Positions 15,230-24,770 of a DNA stretch of 32,639 nt are shown here, in pieces. The DNA lies in contig UCKS01000050.1 in assembly GCA_900473045.1 (NCBI GenBank), positions 1 through 32,639 of the forward strand, read 5' to 3'. Position numbers and translations under genes: made by a program. This DNA is from Hyphomicrobiales bacterium. Its GTDB lineage: Bacteria; Pseudomonadota; Alphaproteobacteria; Rhizobiales; Rhizobiaceae. The notes beneath the pieces are model-generated. The model did not search any database. It worked only from the letters and a program-made list of their open reading frames with translations, and was not told the DNA's origin. Numbering within the stretch: position 1 is the first letter of the stretch; each line of letters begins with the position of its first letter.

Positions 15230-17941
15230 ATGGTCAGTCTCGGCGGCCTCGCCCGCAAAATCTTCGGTTCATCGAATGACCGCCGTGTGCGTGGCTACAA
15301 AGCCAAGGTCGACGCCATCAACGCGCTGGAAGCTGAAACCAAGGCGCTTTCCGATGAAGCGCTGGCTGCAAAGACCGTCGAGTTCCGCAAGCAGTTCGCC
15401 GACGGCAAGACGCTTGACGATCTGCTGGTGCCTGCTTTCGCCGTTGCCCGCGAAGCTGCGCGCCGCACACTTGGCCTGCGACCTTTTGACGTCCAGCTGA
15501 TCGGCGGGATCATCCTGCACGAAAAATCGATCGCCGAAATGAAGACCGGTGAAGGCAAGACGCTGGTGGCGACCCTGCCGGTCTACCTCAATGCGATCGC
15601 CAGCAAGGGCGTTCACGTCGTCACGGTCAACGATTATCTCGCTAGCCGCGACTCGGCGACGATGAACCGGATCTACTCGTTCCTCGGCCTGACGACGGGC
15701 GTTATCGTCCACGGCCTGACCGATGACCAGCGCCGCGCCGCCTATGCCTGCGACGTCACCTACGCGACCAACAACGAACTCGGCTTCGATTATCTCCGCG
15801 ACAACATGAAGTACGAGCGCAACCAGATGGTCCAGCGCGGCCACTTCTTCGCGATCGTCGACGAAGTCGATTCGATCCTCGTCGACGAAGCGCGCACGCC
15901 GCTGATCATTTCCGGCCCGCTCGACGACCGTTCCGATCTCTACAACACCATCGACAGGTTCATCCCGATGCTGTCGCCGGAAGACTACGAGATCGATGAA
16001 AAGCAGCGCTCCGCCAACTTCTCCGAAGACGGCACCGAGAAGCTGGAAAACCTGCTGCGCGAAGCCAACCTTCTGAAGGGCGAGACGCTTTACGACGTCG
16101 AGAACGTCGCGATCGTCCATCACGTCAACAACGCATTGAAGGCCCACAAGCTTTTCCAGAAGGACAAGGACTATATCGTCCGCAACGACGAGATCGTCAT
16201 CATCGACGAATTCACCGGCCGCATGATGCCGGGTCGCCGCTATTCGGAAGGCCAGCACCAGGCACTCGAAGCCAAGGAAAAGGTCACCATCCAGCCGGAA
16301 AACCAGACGCTGGCTTCAGTTACCTTCCAGAACTATTTCCGCATGTACTCGAAGCTCGGCGGCATGACCGGTACGGCGTCGACCGAAGCCGAGGAATTCG
16401 GCAACATCTACGGCCTTGAAGTCGTGGAAGTCCCGACCAACCTGCCGATCAAGCGCATCGACGAAGACGACGAAGTCTACCGGACGGTGGAAGAGAAATA
16501 CAAGGCGATCATCGCCGAGATCAAGGAATCGCAGGATCGCCAGCAGCCGGTTCTGGTCGGTACCACCTCGATCGAAAAGTCCGAACTTCTGGCCGAAATG
16601 CTGAAGAAGGCCGGCTTCACCAATTTCCAGGTTCTGAACGCCCGCTATCACGAGCAGGAAGCCTACATCGTTTCGCAGGCAGGCGTTCCCGGCGCCGTCA
16701 CGATCGCCACTAACATGGCTGGCCGCGGCACCGACATCCAGCTCGGTGGCAACCTTGAAATGCGCGTCGAGCGCGAACTCGGCGAGATGGAACACGGCCC
16801 GGAGCGCGACGAGAAGGAAGCTGCGATCAAGGTTGAAGTTCAGCGTCTGAAGGACATCGCGCTCGCTGCCGGCGGCCTCTACGTTCTGGCAACAGAGCGC
16901 CACGAAAGCCGCCGCATCGACAACCAGCTGCGCGGCCGTTCCGGCCGGCAGGGCGACCCCGGCCGCTCGAAATTCTTCCTGTCGCTGCAGGACGACCTGA
17001 TGCGCATATTCGGTTCCGACCGCATGGATTCGATGCTGCAGAAGCTCGGCCTCAAGGAAGGCGAAGCCATCGTCCATCCCTGGATCAACAAGGCGCTCGA
17101 ACGCGCCCAGAAGAAGGTCGAAGCCCGCAACTTCGACACCCGCAAGAACCTCCTGAAATACGATGACGTGCTCAACGATCAGCGCAAGGTGATCTTCGAG
17201 CAGCGTATCGAGATGATGGATGCCACGGATATCTCCGAAACCGTTGCCGACATGCGCCATGAGGTCATCGAGGATATCGTTACCAAGCGGATTCCGGAAA
17301 AAGCCTATGCCGAACAGTGGGATGCCGTTGGCCTGAAGGCCGACGTGCAGAACTCGCTCAACCTCGACCTGCCGATCATCGAATGGGCGGCCGAGGAAGG
17401 CATCGACGAGAACGACATTCGCGAGCGCATCACCGCTGAAGCCGACAAGGCAGCAGCAGACCGCGCCGAGCGCTTCGGCCCGGATATCATGCTCTATGTC
17501 GAACGCTCCGTGGTTCTGCAGACACTCGACCATCTTTGGCGCGAGCATATCGTCAACCTCGATCACCTGCGCTCCGTCATCGGCTTCCGTGGCTACGCTC
17601 AGCGCGACCCGCTACAGGAATACAAATCCGAAGCCTTCGAGCTGTTCCAGGCACTGTTGGCGAACCTCCGCCAGGCCGTGACGGCACAACTGATGCGCGT
17701 CGAACTGGTGCGTGAAGCGGCAGAAGCGCCGCAGCCCGTGCCGCCGGAAATGGTCGGTCATCACATCGATCCCGACACCGGCGTCGATGATTTCGCCGAA
17801 AGCGTCAACCTGAACTTCGTTGACCCGGAAAACCGCAATCCGCAGGATCCATCAAGCTGGGGCAAGGTTTCCCGCAACGAAGCCTGCCCCTGCGGCTCGG
17901 GCAAGAAGTACAAGCACTGCCACGGTACATTCGAAGCATAA
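15230..17941 (+). CDS. secA: Protein translocase ATPase SecA
   Basis: This 903-residue motor ATPase drives preproteins through SecYEG across the inner membrane. Walker A is in [19 protein letters not shown] near residue 105, and the DEAD-type Walker B region reads [20 protein letters not shown] near residue 210. Later come [15 protein letters not shown], the [20 protein letters not shown] region and the arginine-rich [20 protein letters not shown]. The C-terminus carries the intact zinc/SecB-binding motif [20 protein letters not shown] 15230 has AAAGGA eight bases upstream. Length and motifs are normal. The gene stands alone, divergent from the parvulin gene and followed by two terminators. 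Confidence 0.99.
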   Translation: MVSLGGLARKIFGSSNDRRVRGYKAKVDAINALEAETKALSDEALAAKTVEFRKQFADGKTLDDLLVPAFAVAREAARRTLGLRPFDVQLIGGIILHEKSIAEMKTGEGKTLVATLPVYLNAIASKGVHVVTVNDYLASRDSATMNRIYSFLGLTTGVIVHGLTDDQRRAAYACDVTYATNNELGFDYLRDNMKYERNQMVQRGHFFAIVDEVDSILVDEARTPLIISGPLDDRSDLYNTIDRFIPMLSPEDYEIDEKQRSANFSEDGTEKLENLLREANLLKGETLYDVENVAIVHHVNNALKAHKLFQKDKDYIVRNDEIVIIDEFTGRMMPGRRYSEGQHQALEAKEKVTIQPENQTLASVTFQNYFRMYSKLGGMTGTASTEAEEFGNIYGLEVVEVPTNLPIKRIDEDDEVYRTVEEKYKAIIAEIKESQDRQQPVLVGTTSIEKSELLAEMLKKAGFTNFQVLNARYHEQEAYIVSQAGVPGAVTIATNMAGRGTDIQLGGNLEMRVERELGEMEHGPERDEKEAAIKVEVQRLKDIALAAGGLYVLATERHESRRIDNQLRGRSGRQGDPGRSKFFLSLQDDLMRIFGSDRMDSMLQKLGLKEGEAIVHPWINKALERAQKKVEARNFDTRKNLLKYDDVLNDQRKVIFEQRIEMMDATDISETVADMRHEVIEDIVTKRIPEKAYAEQWDAVGLKADVQNSLNLDLPIIEWAAEEGIDENDIRERITAEADKAAADRAERFGPDIMLYVERSVVLQTLDHLWREHIVNLDHLRSVIGFRGYAQRDPLQEYKSEAFELFQALLANLRQAVTAQLMRVELVREAAEAPQPVPPEMVGHHIDPDTGVDDFAESVNLNFVDPENRNPQDPSSWGKVSRNEACPCGSGKKYKHCHGTFEA

Positions 17942-17987
17942 GCATCGAAAACTTGATTTTGTAGGCGATATCGCTTATTTCTGAAGT

Positions 17988-18018
17988 GGCAGACGGGACT
18001 GCAATCCCGTCTGCCTTT
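17988..18018 (+). terminator. Strong rho-independent terminator of secA
   Basis: A perfect 11-bp stem GGCAGACGGGA/TCCCGTCTGCC (17988-17998 with 18005-18015) has a six-base loop and is followed by TTT. It lies 46 bases after the secA stop. Confidence 0.85.
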
Positions 18019-18039
18019 GACCTACTTAGCGAAATTGAT

Positions 18040-18072
18040 CCGGACAGCTATTGACCAGCCTGTCCGGGTTTT
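18040..18072 (+). terminator. Second tandem terminator after secA
   Basis: A perfect 8-bp stem CCGGACAG/CTGTCCGG (18040-18047 with 18060-18067) with a 12-base loop is followed by GTTTTC. It comes 21 bases after the first terminator. Confidence 0.7.
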
Positions 18073-18404
18073 CCGCATCATAAGCGTGATGCTAAATGGC
18101 TTTTGCCACATAGAACACCTCCAGATTCGACAGCAAGGCCGTTGCCACAGCCGGGAAGCCCGTCTTCCCGGTTGCGTGGGCTGGCACCACGCACGCTGCT
18201 TCTGCCATCGAATACAACCGATAATAGCATATGATTTTATGATGTCAGCCGCCTGAGGTTCGACGAAACCGCAGTTCCGTGCCCCCTTGCTGCACCCTTT
18301 GTTAACGCTGTTCTGTCAAGACTGGCAGCCTGTTTTGCGTAGTTTTGGGTATTTCGGTGTTCATCGCAGCCTGTCAAACCGCTGGTCGAATTTTGCCGCC
18401 CGCA
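18073..18404. other. Intergenic region between secA terminators and flippase
   Basis: No gene with a convincing start is seen. A third hairpin, CCGGGAAG/CTTCCCGG (18151-18158 with 18164-18171, loop CCCGT), has no T-run. A plus-strand frame of 79 codons at 18017-18256 runs through the terminator region and lacks a ribosome site, so it is not called. The promoter of the flippase gene is probably here but I cannot place it. Confidence 0.5.
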
Positions 18405-19784
18405 ATGAGGGACCGGCTGTCGTCGCTGCTTGAAAAGCTCATTCCGGTACTGACAAGCAACGATCCCAAACACCTCGCGCAGCGCATGGCGCTTGTCGCC
18501 TTTGCCATCCGCGTCGTCAGCGCCGCCATCGCCTTCGTATCGCAGATCATCCTGGCACGCGTTATGGGCGAGTTCGAATACGGCATCTTCGTCTTCGTCT
18601 GGGTGCTGGTCGTGCTGTTCGGCAATCTTTCCTGCCTCGGTTTTCATACCGCCATCATCCGCTTTCTGCCGCAATACCATGCCCGCGAAGCGTTGGCTGA
18701 AATCCGCGGGATGACGACGACGGTCCGTATCTTCGCACTCCTGTCTGCAACGGTGCTCGCAGTCATCGGCATCGGCGGTCTCTGGCTGTTCGGTGCGCAT
18801 ATCGAAAGCTACTATCTGGTACCGCTCTATCTCGGCGTCTTCTCGCTGCCGATGATCGCGCTCGGCGACGTGATGGATGGTACCTCCCGCGCCCACAGCT
18901 GGGCGGTTTCGGCGATGAGCCCGACCTATATCATCCGGCCAATTCTGATCCTCGGATTCATGATGCTCGCCGTTACGATCGGCGAGCCACATACCGCGCG
19001 CACCGCGATGATCGCTGCGATGGCCGCGACCTATCTGACCAGCGTCAGCCAGTTCTTCATCCTGACCTGGCGTTTGCGCCGTCGCTATGTCAAAGGCCCG
19101 AGCCGCATCGAATTCGGCACCTGGTTCCGTGTCGCGCTGCCGATCTTCCTGATCGAGGGTTTTGGCTTCATGCTAACCAATTCCGACGTCGTCATCGTCG
19201 GCCTCTATCTCGATCCGGCCAGCGTCGCGATCTATTTCGCCGCCGCCAAGACCATGGCTCTGGTGCATTTCGTGATGTTTTCCGTGAAAGCAGCCGCATC
19301 GCCGCGCTTTTCCGCAGCCATGGCCAATCCGGACCGCCAGCAGCTGGCCGTCATCGCCATTGAAAGCGCCAAATGGTCGTTCTGGCCGTCGCTGGCCGTC
19401 GGCCTGATGGTGCTTGCCTGCGGCGCGTTCCTGCTGTCGCTGTTCGGCCCCGCCTTCGTGTCCGGCTATCCGCTGATGGCCATCCTGTTTGCCGGCATCA
19501 TGGCAAAAGCGCTGGTCGGGCCTGCCGAGGCGTTTCTCACCATGGCCGGTCGGCAAAAGCTCTGCGTCGCGCTCTATGCCGTGGCCCTTGTCTGCAATCT
19601 CGCGCTCAACGTCACGATGATCCCGATGTTCGGGCTGACGGGTGCCGCGATCGCCACGGCCGGCGCCATGGTCGTCGAGGCCATTCTCCTTCACGTCGCT
19701 GTCCGTCGTACCTTCGGCATCGTTCTCTTCGCCTTCGCCGACCCGCATGCCCGAACCATCAAAGCAGAGGCTCCTCGCTCATGA
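18405..19784 (+). CDS. Polysaccharide flippase, Wzx/MATE-like (oligosaccharide exporter)
   Basis: This 459-residue integral membrane protein has about 12 to 14 hydrophobic segments. It belongs by pattern to the polysaccharide biosynthesis/flippase (Wzx, MVF/MATE) group that moves lipid-linked glycans across the inner membrane. Typical features are VSAAIAFVSQIILARVMGEF with EYGIFVFVW near the N-terminus, LPIFLIEGFGFMLTNSDVVI with VGLYLDPASVAIYFAA in the middle, and the late NVTMIPMFGLTGAAIATAGA. ATG 18405 (MRDRLSSLLEKLIPV) is the first plausible start; the frame continues upstream to a TTG at 18345 with no ribosome site. The stop overlaps the next gene's start (ATGA), so the two are coupled and likely work on the same envelope glycan. 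The glycan is unknown. Confidence 0.85.
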   Translation: MRDRLSSLLEKLIPVLTSNDPKHLAQRMALVAFAIRVVSAAIAFVSQIILARVMGEFEYGIFVFVWVLVVLFGNLSCLGFHTAIIRFLPQYHAREALAEIRGMTTTVRIFALLSATVLAVIGIGGLWLFGAHIESYYLVPLYLGVFSLPMIALGDVMDGTSRAHSWAVSAMSPTYIIRPILILGFMMLAVTIGEPHTARTAMIAAMAATYLTSVSQFFILTWRLRRRYVKGPSRIEFGTWFRVALPIFLIEGFGFMLTNSDVVIVGLYLDPASVAIYFAAAKTMALVHFVMFSVKAAASPRFSAAMANPDRQQLAVIAIESAKWSFWPSLAVGLMVLACGAFLLSLFGPAFVSGYPLMAILFAGIMAKALVGPAEAFLTMAGRQKLCVALYAVALVCNLALNVTMIPMFGLTGAAIATAGAMVVEAILLHVAVRRTFGIVLFAFADPHARTIKAEAPRS

Positions 19785-21064
19785 CCGGCAATCCCCACTT
19801 TCCAGACGACGCCAACAGCCGGTCGGCGCGCATCCTCGGCGGCCTCGTGCAGCCGGTGCCCGATCATCCCGTTGCCGACAACACCATCGCCATCGGCCGT
19901 CCTGGCCGCCAGCTGTGCTTCTATCCGGCACGCCAAGGCTACGAGCTGCAGACGGAACTGGATTTTCTTTCCAACCGGGCGATGGAACCGAACGTCTTCT
20001 TCACCGGCCGTTTCCTGGCGCCGGCCATGCCGCGCCTGGAGGACCGCGTCATCCGACTAGCTCTGATCCGCGACACCGACGCGCGCCGCAGCCGCATCCG
20101 CTTCCTGATGCCGTTTTCGATCGAAAAGCCCGGATTTTCGATCGGCGCACCAATCATCCGCGCCTGGTCCAATCCGTTCGGCCCGCTCGGCGTTCCCTTG
20201 CTCGACGCCGAGGATGCGGCCGAAACCATCGACAATCTCTACGAGGCGCTCACCGTCGCGGAGGCAAACCTGCCTGGCGTTCTCGTGCTTCCCGATATTC
20301 GCCTCAAGGGCAAGTTCGCCCAGCTCGCCCGCGCCGTCGCCATTGGCCGCAACCTGCCGCTGACGGTTACCGACACCTTTTCCCGACCGATGCTCGAAAG
20401 CCTGCAGGACGGCCAGACCTATCTGCGCCATGCCATCAGTGCCGGACACCTGCGCGAACTGCGCCGGCAGTGGAAGCTGCTGGAAAGGGTTGGCCGCGTC
20501 TCCTACAACGTCGGCCGTCAACCGGCCGAGATCCGCGTCCGGATGGAGGAGTTTCTGGCGCTGGAAGCGAGCGGCTGGAAAGGCCGGGCCTCCACAGCCA
20601 TGGTGCTCGACCGCTATCGCGCTGCCTTTGCGCGCGAAGCGATCACCAACCTTGCCGAAGCCGACAGCGTGCGCATTCACACGCTCGATCTCGACGGCAC
20701 GGCGATCGCATCGATGATCGTCTTCATGATGGCGGGCGAGGCCTATACCTGGAAAACGGCCTATGACGAGCGATATGCCAAATATTCGCCCGGCAAGCTG
20801 CTATTGGCTGAACTGACGGAATGGCATCTCGACGATGCCAACATCATGCGCTCCGACAGCTGCGCCGTTCCCGATCATCCGGTGATGAGCCGGTTCTGGG
20901 AAGAGCGCGAAGAGATGGGAACGCTGGTGATCGGCCTCAAGCAAAACCGCGACCGCGACGTGCGCCAGGTCGCCGCCCAGCTCCACCTCTACCGCAACAC
21001 CCGCAACATGGCGCGGCTGCTGCGCGAAAAAATCCGCTCTCTGGCACCCCGCGTCCTGCGATAG
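19781..21064 (+). CDS. GNAT acyltransferase, CelD/BioF2-like (Acetyltransf_6)
   Basis: This 427-residue soluble protein looks like the CelD/BioF2-like acyltransferase group, which is often found with exopolysaccharide or cellulose genes. The likely GNAT half is at residues 230-390: SYNVGRQPAEIRVRMEEFLA with LEASGWKGRAS, then VRIHTLDLDGTAIASMIVFM and AYTWKTAYDERYAKYSPGKL, the usual acyl-CoA region of this family. The N-terminal half (TELDFLSNRAMEPNVFFTGR) is also family-like. ATG 19781 overlaps the flippase TGA by four bases. The coupling suggests acylation of a glycan or its lipid carrier, or of an aminosugar, at the inner membrane. This is inference; the acyl donor and acceptor cannot be read from sequence. 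Confidence 0.82.
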   Translation: MTGNPHFPDDANSRSARILGGLVQPVPDHPVADNTIAIGRPGRQLCFYPARQGYELQTELDFLSNRAMEPNVFFTGRFLAPAMPRLEDRVIRLALIRDTDARRSRIRFLMPFSIEKPGFSIGAPIIRAWSNPFGPLGVPLLDAEDAAETIDNLYEALTVAEANLPGVLVLPDIRLKGKFAQLARAVAIGRNLPLTVTDTFSRPMLESLQDGQTYLRHAISAGHLRELRRQWKLLERVGRVSYNVGRQPAEIRVRMEEFLALEASGWKGRASTAMVLDRYRAAFAREAITNLAEADSVRIHTLDLDGTAIASMIVFMMAGEAYTWKTAYDERYAKYSPGKLLLAELTEWHLDDANIMRSDSCAVPDHPVMSRFWEEREEMGTLVIGLKQNRDRDVRQVAAQLHLYRNTRNMARLLREKIRSLAPRVLR

Positions 21065-21090
21065 GCCGGGCTTCAATCTAAAAAAATGGA

Positions 21091-22719
21091 TCACCCCTCC
21101 GCGACCGCCCTGTCGCGCAGAATGCGGCGGATAACCTTGCCGGAGGTGGTGAGCGGCAGGCTGTCGAGAAATTCAATCTCGCGCGGGTATTCGTGCATCG
21201 ACAGCCGCGTCTTGACCCAATCGCGAATATCGGCGGCAAGTTCCTCACTTGCAGCATAGCCCGGCCTCAGCACCACATAGGCCTTGACGATCTCGGTGCG
21301 CACCGCATCGGGCTTACCGATGGCAGCGGCAAGCTGCACGGCCGGGTGACCCGCCAGGCAATCCTCAATTTCGCCCGGACCGATCCGGTAGCCAGACGAG
21401 GTGATGACATCGTCGTCGCGGCCGAAGAAGGTGATGTAACCCTCTTCATCCCGAACGCCCTGATCGCCCGTCGTCATCCAGTCGCCGATGAATTTTGCGG
21501 CTGTTGCCGCATCATTGTTCCAATAGCCGAGAAACATCACCGGATCGGGCCGGCGCACGGCGACCTGCCCGACGGCACCAACCGGAAGCACTCTGCCCTC
21601 GCCGTCGATGATCGCGACGTCATGACCTGGCGCCGCCTTGCCCATCGAGCCCGGCTTCAGCACCCCGAGATTGGCAGCCGAGGAAAGCACGATGTTGCAC
21701 TCGGTCTGGCCGTAGAACTCGTTGACCAGAACCCCGAAGGCCGCACTCGCCTGTTCCCAGGTTTCGCGCCCGAGCGATTCGCCGGCAGACCCGATGGTGC
21801 GCAGTTTGAGCTTGTAGTGCGTCCGGGGATTATCGACCGATTTCATCAGCCGCAGCGCCGTTGGCGGGATGAAGGCGTTGCGCACATCCATCTCCTCGAT
21901 AATGCGAAAAGCCATGTGCGGATCGAATTTTTGGCCCGGAGAGGACACCACGGGAACACCGAGCAGCAGCGACGGCAAGAGCGCATTTAAAAGCCCGCCA
22001 GCCCAGGCCCAGTCGGCCGGTGTCCACATCCGGTCGCCCGGTTGCGGCAGGAAGGCATGATGGAACTGAAAGCCCGGTATATGACCGAGCAGAACACGAT
22101 GCCCGTGTAGCGCACCCTTCGGCGGACCTGTCGTGCCGGACGTGTAGATCATCATCGCCGGATCATCCGGCGTCGTATCTGAGGCGACAAAGTTGGGCGC
22201 GGGCGTTTGTGCAAGGGCTGCAAAACTGATCGTATCCGGCCCGTCGCCATCCGCCAGCACCACGGTTTTCAGATCCGGTAGCTGCTGACGGATCGCAGCA
22301 ATCTTCTCATGACCGAAACGGTTGGTGACAATGGCCACGGCCCCCGCATCGCGCAGCCGGTATTCAAGCGCCTCGACACCGAACAGCAGCGCCAGCGGCA
22401 GGGCGATGCCGCCAAGCTTGTAGATCGCAGCGTGAGCGATGGCCGTCTCGAAACTCTGCGGCAGGAGGATGGCCACGCGATCGCCCGGCCTGACGCCCTG
22501 CTGCAGAAGCCCCTGGGCAAAGGCAGAGGATTGCACCGAAAAAGCCCCATAGGTCAGCGACCGGTGCGCGCCATCGGGGCTGAAATGCTGCAGGCAAACC
22601 CGCTCCGGTTCCCGCGCGGCCCAGGCATCGCTGACAGCCGTGCCGATATTGAATTTTTCCGGGATCTGCCAGCGGAAATCGCGGCGGAGAGTGTCATAGG
22701 TATCGCTGATCGGAAGCAT
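21091..22719 (-). CDS. AMP-binding acyl-CoA synthetase
   Basis: This 542-residue enzyme of the ANL superfamily activates a carboxylic acid through an acyl-AMP to the CoA thioester. The P-loop is MMIYTSGTTGPPKGALHGH near residue 175. The motifs NEFYGQTECNIV, DWMTTGDQGVRDEEGYITFF and GRDDDVITSSGYRIGPGEIE, and the catalytic Lys in PLTTSGKVIRRILRD, are all present. The pattern is closest to acetyl-CoA synthetase-like and medium-chain acyl-CoA ligases of rhizobia; the substrate is uncertain. ATG 22719 (MLPISDTYDTLRRDF) is preferred, as a GTG at 22764 would add 15 residues without family likeness. It is convergent with the CelD-like gene, with a 26-base gap, and stands apart from the GNAT upstream. 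Confidence 0.9.
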   Translation of the reverse strand: MLPISDTYDTLRRDFRWQIPEKFNIGTAVSDAWAAREPERVCLQHFSPDGAHRSLTYGAFSVQSSAFAQGLLQQGVRPGDRVAILLPQSFETAIAHAAIYKLGGIALPLALLFGVEALEYRLRDAGAVAIVTNRFGHEKIAAIRQQLPDLKTVVLADGDGPDTISFAALAQTPAPNFVASDTTPDDPAMMIYTSGTTGPPKGALHGHRVLLGHIPGFQFHHAFLPQPGDRMWTPADWAWAGGLLNALLPSLLLGVPVVSSPGQKFDPHMAFRIIEEMDVRNAFIPPTALRLMKSVDNPRTHYKLKLRTIGSAGESLGRETWEQASAAFGVLVNEFYGQTECNIVLSSAANLGVLKPGSMGKAAPGHDVAIIDGEGRVLPVGAVGQVAVRRPDPVMFLGYWNNDAATAAKFIGDWMTTGDQGVRDEEGYITFFGRDDDVITSSGYRIGPGEIEDCLAGHPAVQLAAAIGKPDAVRTEIVKAYVVLRPGYAASEELAADIRDWVKTRLSMHEYPREIEFLDSLPLTTSGKVIRRILRDRAVAEG

Positions 22720-22818
22720 GTGCCCGCCGCAAGAATTTCGCTGCAGCGCACCTAACACTTTCACATGATGAAATTCAACTGAAGCCAGCGCGGAGTATCA
22801 TCTCACTCAGAACTCGGC

Positions 22819-23286
22819 TTATGCCTTATTGCGGCCTTGCGGCAGATCCTTGAGCAATTCGGCTGCGGCAGCAAGATCCGTCGCGACCGCTCCAACAAAC
22901 CGATATCCCGAAGCTTCGTAGAATGGTCTGGCCCGCTCGCCAGCGACAACGCGTAACGATAACGCCCCAAGTTCTACAGCACGACACTCAGCCTGCGCGA
23001 GCAGCTCTCTGCCGATCCCCATTCGCCATGCTTCGGGCGCCACAAACAGATCCTCCAGTTCGGCCTGTGTAGTACCCTCGTTGGAAAGGACGGTTACGAA
23101 ACCCACAATCTCCCCGTCGAGTTCCGCGACAATGGCATGTGCTATGTGCTCGGCACGAACCTCGTTCGCTTCGGCAAGCGCTTGCAGCTCTTCAATATGA
23201 TCTCCCCAAGCCAGCGAAGACCGCAGCTTAAGCGCTCCGAGGGTAATCCTGTCCTCGTCACGTGCCGCTCGAATGAAAATCGCCAC
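22819..23286 (-). CDS. GNAT family N-acetyltransferase
   Basis: This 155-residue single-domain GNAT has FIRAARDEDRITLGALKLRS at the N-terminus, a hydrophobic strand with EIVGFVTVLS, the acetyl-CoA loop LFVAPEAWRMGIGRELL near residue 95, and the C-terminal RPFYEASGYRFVG. I chose GTG 23286 because AGGAG lies exactly five bases upstream; ATGs at 23313 and 23304 lack a ribosome site. The pattern is like small-molecule or protein acetyltransferases of the AAC/YhbS kind, and the substrate is unknown. It is on the same strand as the acyl-CoA synthetase, 99 bases upstream, and may or may not share its transcript. Confidence 0.82.
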   Translation of the reverse strand: MAIFIRAARDEDRITLGALKLRSSLAWGDHIEELQALAEANEVRAEHIAHAIVAELDGEIVGFVTVLSNEGTTQAELEDLFVAPEAWRMGIGRELLAQAECRAVELGALSLRVVAGERARPFYEASGYRFVGAVATDLAAAAELLKDLPQGRNKA

Positions 23287-23548
23287 TGCAACTCCTATGC
23301 GCATAGCAGTCATTACACCAAAGTCCGCCTTCCCCCGATAGTGCTGAAAAGCCGTTCAACGGCTTGCATCGATAAAATCTCGGCAATAAAATTTGCGCAG
23401 CAAACGTCTAGACGCCTGCTATAACCACGATATTCCGTTTGTGGCTTTGCCTCGGATACGCATTTTTAAGGGAACGGCTCACTTGCAGCCTGCTGAGGTT
23501 TTCAACGCCCTCCTGTTGCCGGTATTCAATTCGAGACACTACGCCGCG

Positions 23549-23773
23549 TCAGGACGCGAAGACGACTTCGCGGCTGTGACGATCGCTCAATGCACCAAGC
23601 AGTTCGTCCTGCGTTCTGTAGCCTGCAAAAAACAGGTCGATGACGGCACCGGCGGCACTGACGCCCTCCTGGCTGCGTAAGCGGACGCCCCGTTCGGCGC
23701 ACCATGAAAACAGGGCGCCGGACAGCGCGTCAACATCATCGAGAATAGCGCAGGACGTAGCAGACAGGGACAT
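23549..23773 (-). CDS. Small hypothetical protein of rhizobial type
   Basis: This 74-residue soluble protein starts at ATG 23773 (MSLSATSCAILDDVDALSGA), preceded by GGAG at seven bases. It contains LFSWCAERGVRLRSQEGVSA and AAGAVIDLFFAGYRTQDELL, an alternating helical pattern seen in small proteins of Rhizobiaceae. I do not know a function. No transmembrane segment or signal is present. An in-frame ATG eight codons further upstream has no ribosome site. The gene lies alone in a gene-poor stretch between a GNAT gene and the small acidic protein. Confidence 0.6.
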   Translation of the reverse strand: MSLSATSCAILDDVDALSGALFSWCAERGVRLRSQEGVSAAGAVIDLFFAGYRTQDELLGALSDRHSREVVFAS

Positions 23774-24204
23774 GCTCGACTCCGTGTTTACAGGCAAAGT
23801 GTGCCGATGGGGGATTGATTTGCGCCAGACTGGGCAGCGCCGGACAATTTTGCAATGGCGATGCCGATTGGCGGTTAACAGGCTGCTGCCACTGTCCTGA
23901 ATTGACGCACTGTGCCAACCATATCCACAAGGCTCACTCCGGACGGTTGCATTTCAATTCATCAAGTTGCGCATGTGCCGTAGGGGCTGCCGATGGAGAC
24001 CAAATCGGCTGTAACCTTGGAACGAGAAGAACAGACCGGTCACGATAAGCGGACAGACAGCCGGGGCTTCCTGCCACACGAACGACCGTTTTGGACCAAA
24101 CCAGCGCCGGTCATGCAAGTGACGGACACGGAAGCCTCCATCATGACGAGAAGTCTGGCGACACGCAGCAAACATCAGCCTCAGAATAATCCGCCGAAGA
24201 CAGC
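23774..24204. other. Gene-poor stretch of about 430 bases
   Basis: No frame with a ribosome site and protein-like composition is visible on either strand. The longest candidates, at 23993-24208 on the plus strand and 23954-24175 on the minus strand, oppose each other and both look random. The minus-strand promoter of the gene at 23549 is expected here, but I could not place it. Confidence 0.5.
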
Positions 24205-24363
24205 CTAGCGGCGAACATCCTCGCCGTCAGCTTCGTCAGCAGCATCCTCGTCGGAGGCTTCTATTGTATAGTATCCATCAGCAGATGCCCCGGCGTCGGA
24301 GGTGACGCGGGCGAAAAATAGCAGGCCAAAGAACACGGCCATCATCATTCTCGCTATCAACAT
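24205..24363 (-). CDS. Small acidic exported or membrane-anchored peptide
   Basis: This 52-residue protein starts at ATG 24363 with AGGAG eight bases upstream. The N-terminal half is a signal-like hydrophobic stretch, MLIARMMMAVFFGLLFFARV. The second half is strikingly acidic: YYTIEASDEDAADEADGEDV ending RR. A cut near DAGASA would release a peptide of about 24 residues, or the helix may stay as an anchor. I do not recognise a family. The strong ribosome site and the sharp division into hydrophobic and acidic halves argue that it is real. It lies just downstream of tRNA-Leu, on the same strand. Confidence 0.55.
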   Translation of the reverse strand: MLIARMMMAVFFGLLFFARVTSDAGASADGYYTIEASDEDAADEADGEDVRR

Positions 24364-24508
24364 GCGATACACTCCTACCTCTACCCCGAACTTAGTTGGC
24401 TCCCCAGCAACACACAAGTGTAGCAATCCGATTTTACAACAGGCGGCAAATCCCCCAGACGCAGTTTTGCAAGCGCTGCGGCGCCGATACAATGATGCTT
24501 GTGAGAGA

Positions 24509-24593
24509 TGGTGCCCCGTGCCGGAATCGAACCAGCACTCCTCTCGGAACCTGATTTTGAGTCAGGCGCGTCTACCAATTCCGCCAACGGGGC
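24509..24593 (-). tRNA. tRNA-Leu (anticodon CAA)
   Basis: The minus strand folds into a complete class II tRNA with encoded CCA (24509-24511). The acceptor stem is GCCCCGT/ACGGGGC with A as discriminator. The anticodon arm CCTGA-CTCAAAA-TCAGG places CAA at positions 34-36. The variable arm is long, as in leucine tRNAs. The T arm is GCTGG-TTCGATT-CCGGC. It reads UUG codons. A promoter is visible at 24623-24650. Confidence 0.96.
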
Positions 24594-24622
24594 ACGGATA
24601 CCTTTCGGGGTAGCAAAAAGCG

Positions 24623-24650
24623 TTTACACGAACCTTTTCGGACCGGTCAA
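24623..24650 (-). promoter_or_regulatory. Probable sigma70-type promoter of tRNA-Leu
   Basis: On the minus strand TTGACC (24645-24650) and TGTAAA (24623-24628) are separated by 16 bases, about 30 bases before the tRNA 5' end. Confidence 0.5.
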
Positions 24651-24770
24651 CCGGGATTTTCAAGATCGGCGGGTGGGAATCACAAAACTGTGCAGTTCGC
24701 ATCCGCAGCAAATCATTTACAGCATGGCCAATCCTGCCTAAAAGGCGAGGACCGAAACTGGAAATGCTTG

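Noticed and set aside
15269..16258. Minus-strand open frame of 329 codons inside secA
   Set aside because: Same reason: the composition mirrors secA codons and no domain is recognisable.
16316..17566. Minus-strand open frame of 416 codons inside secA
   Set aside because: It is a shadow of the well-supported secA gene, with no ribosome site or family likeness.
18017..18256. Plus-strand frame of 79 codons after secA
   Set aside because: It overlaps two terminators and a hairpin, has no ribosome site and has no protein-like pattern.
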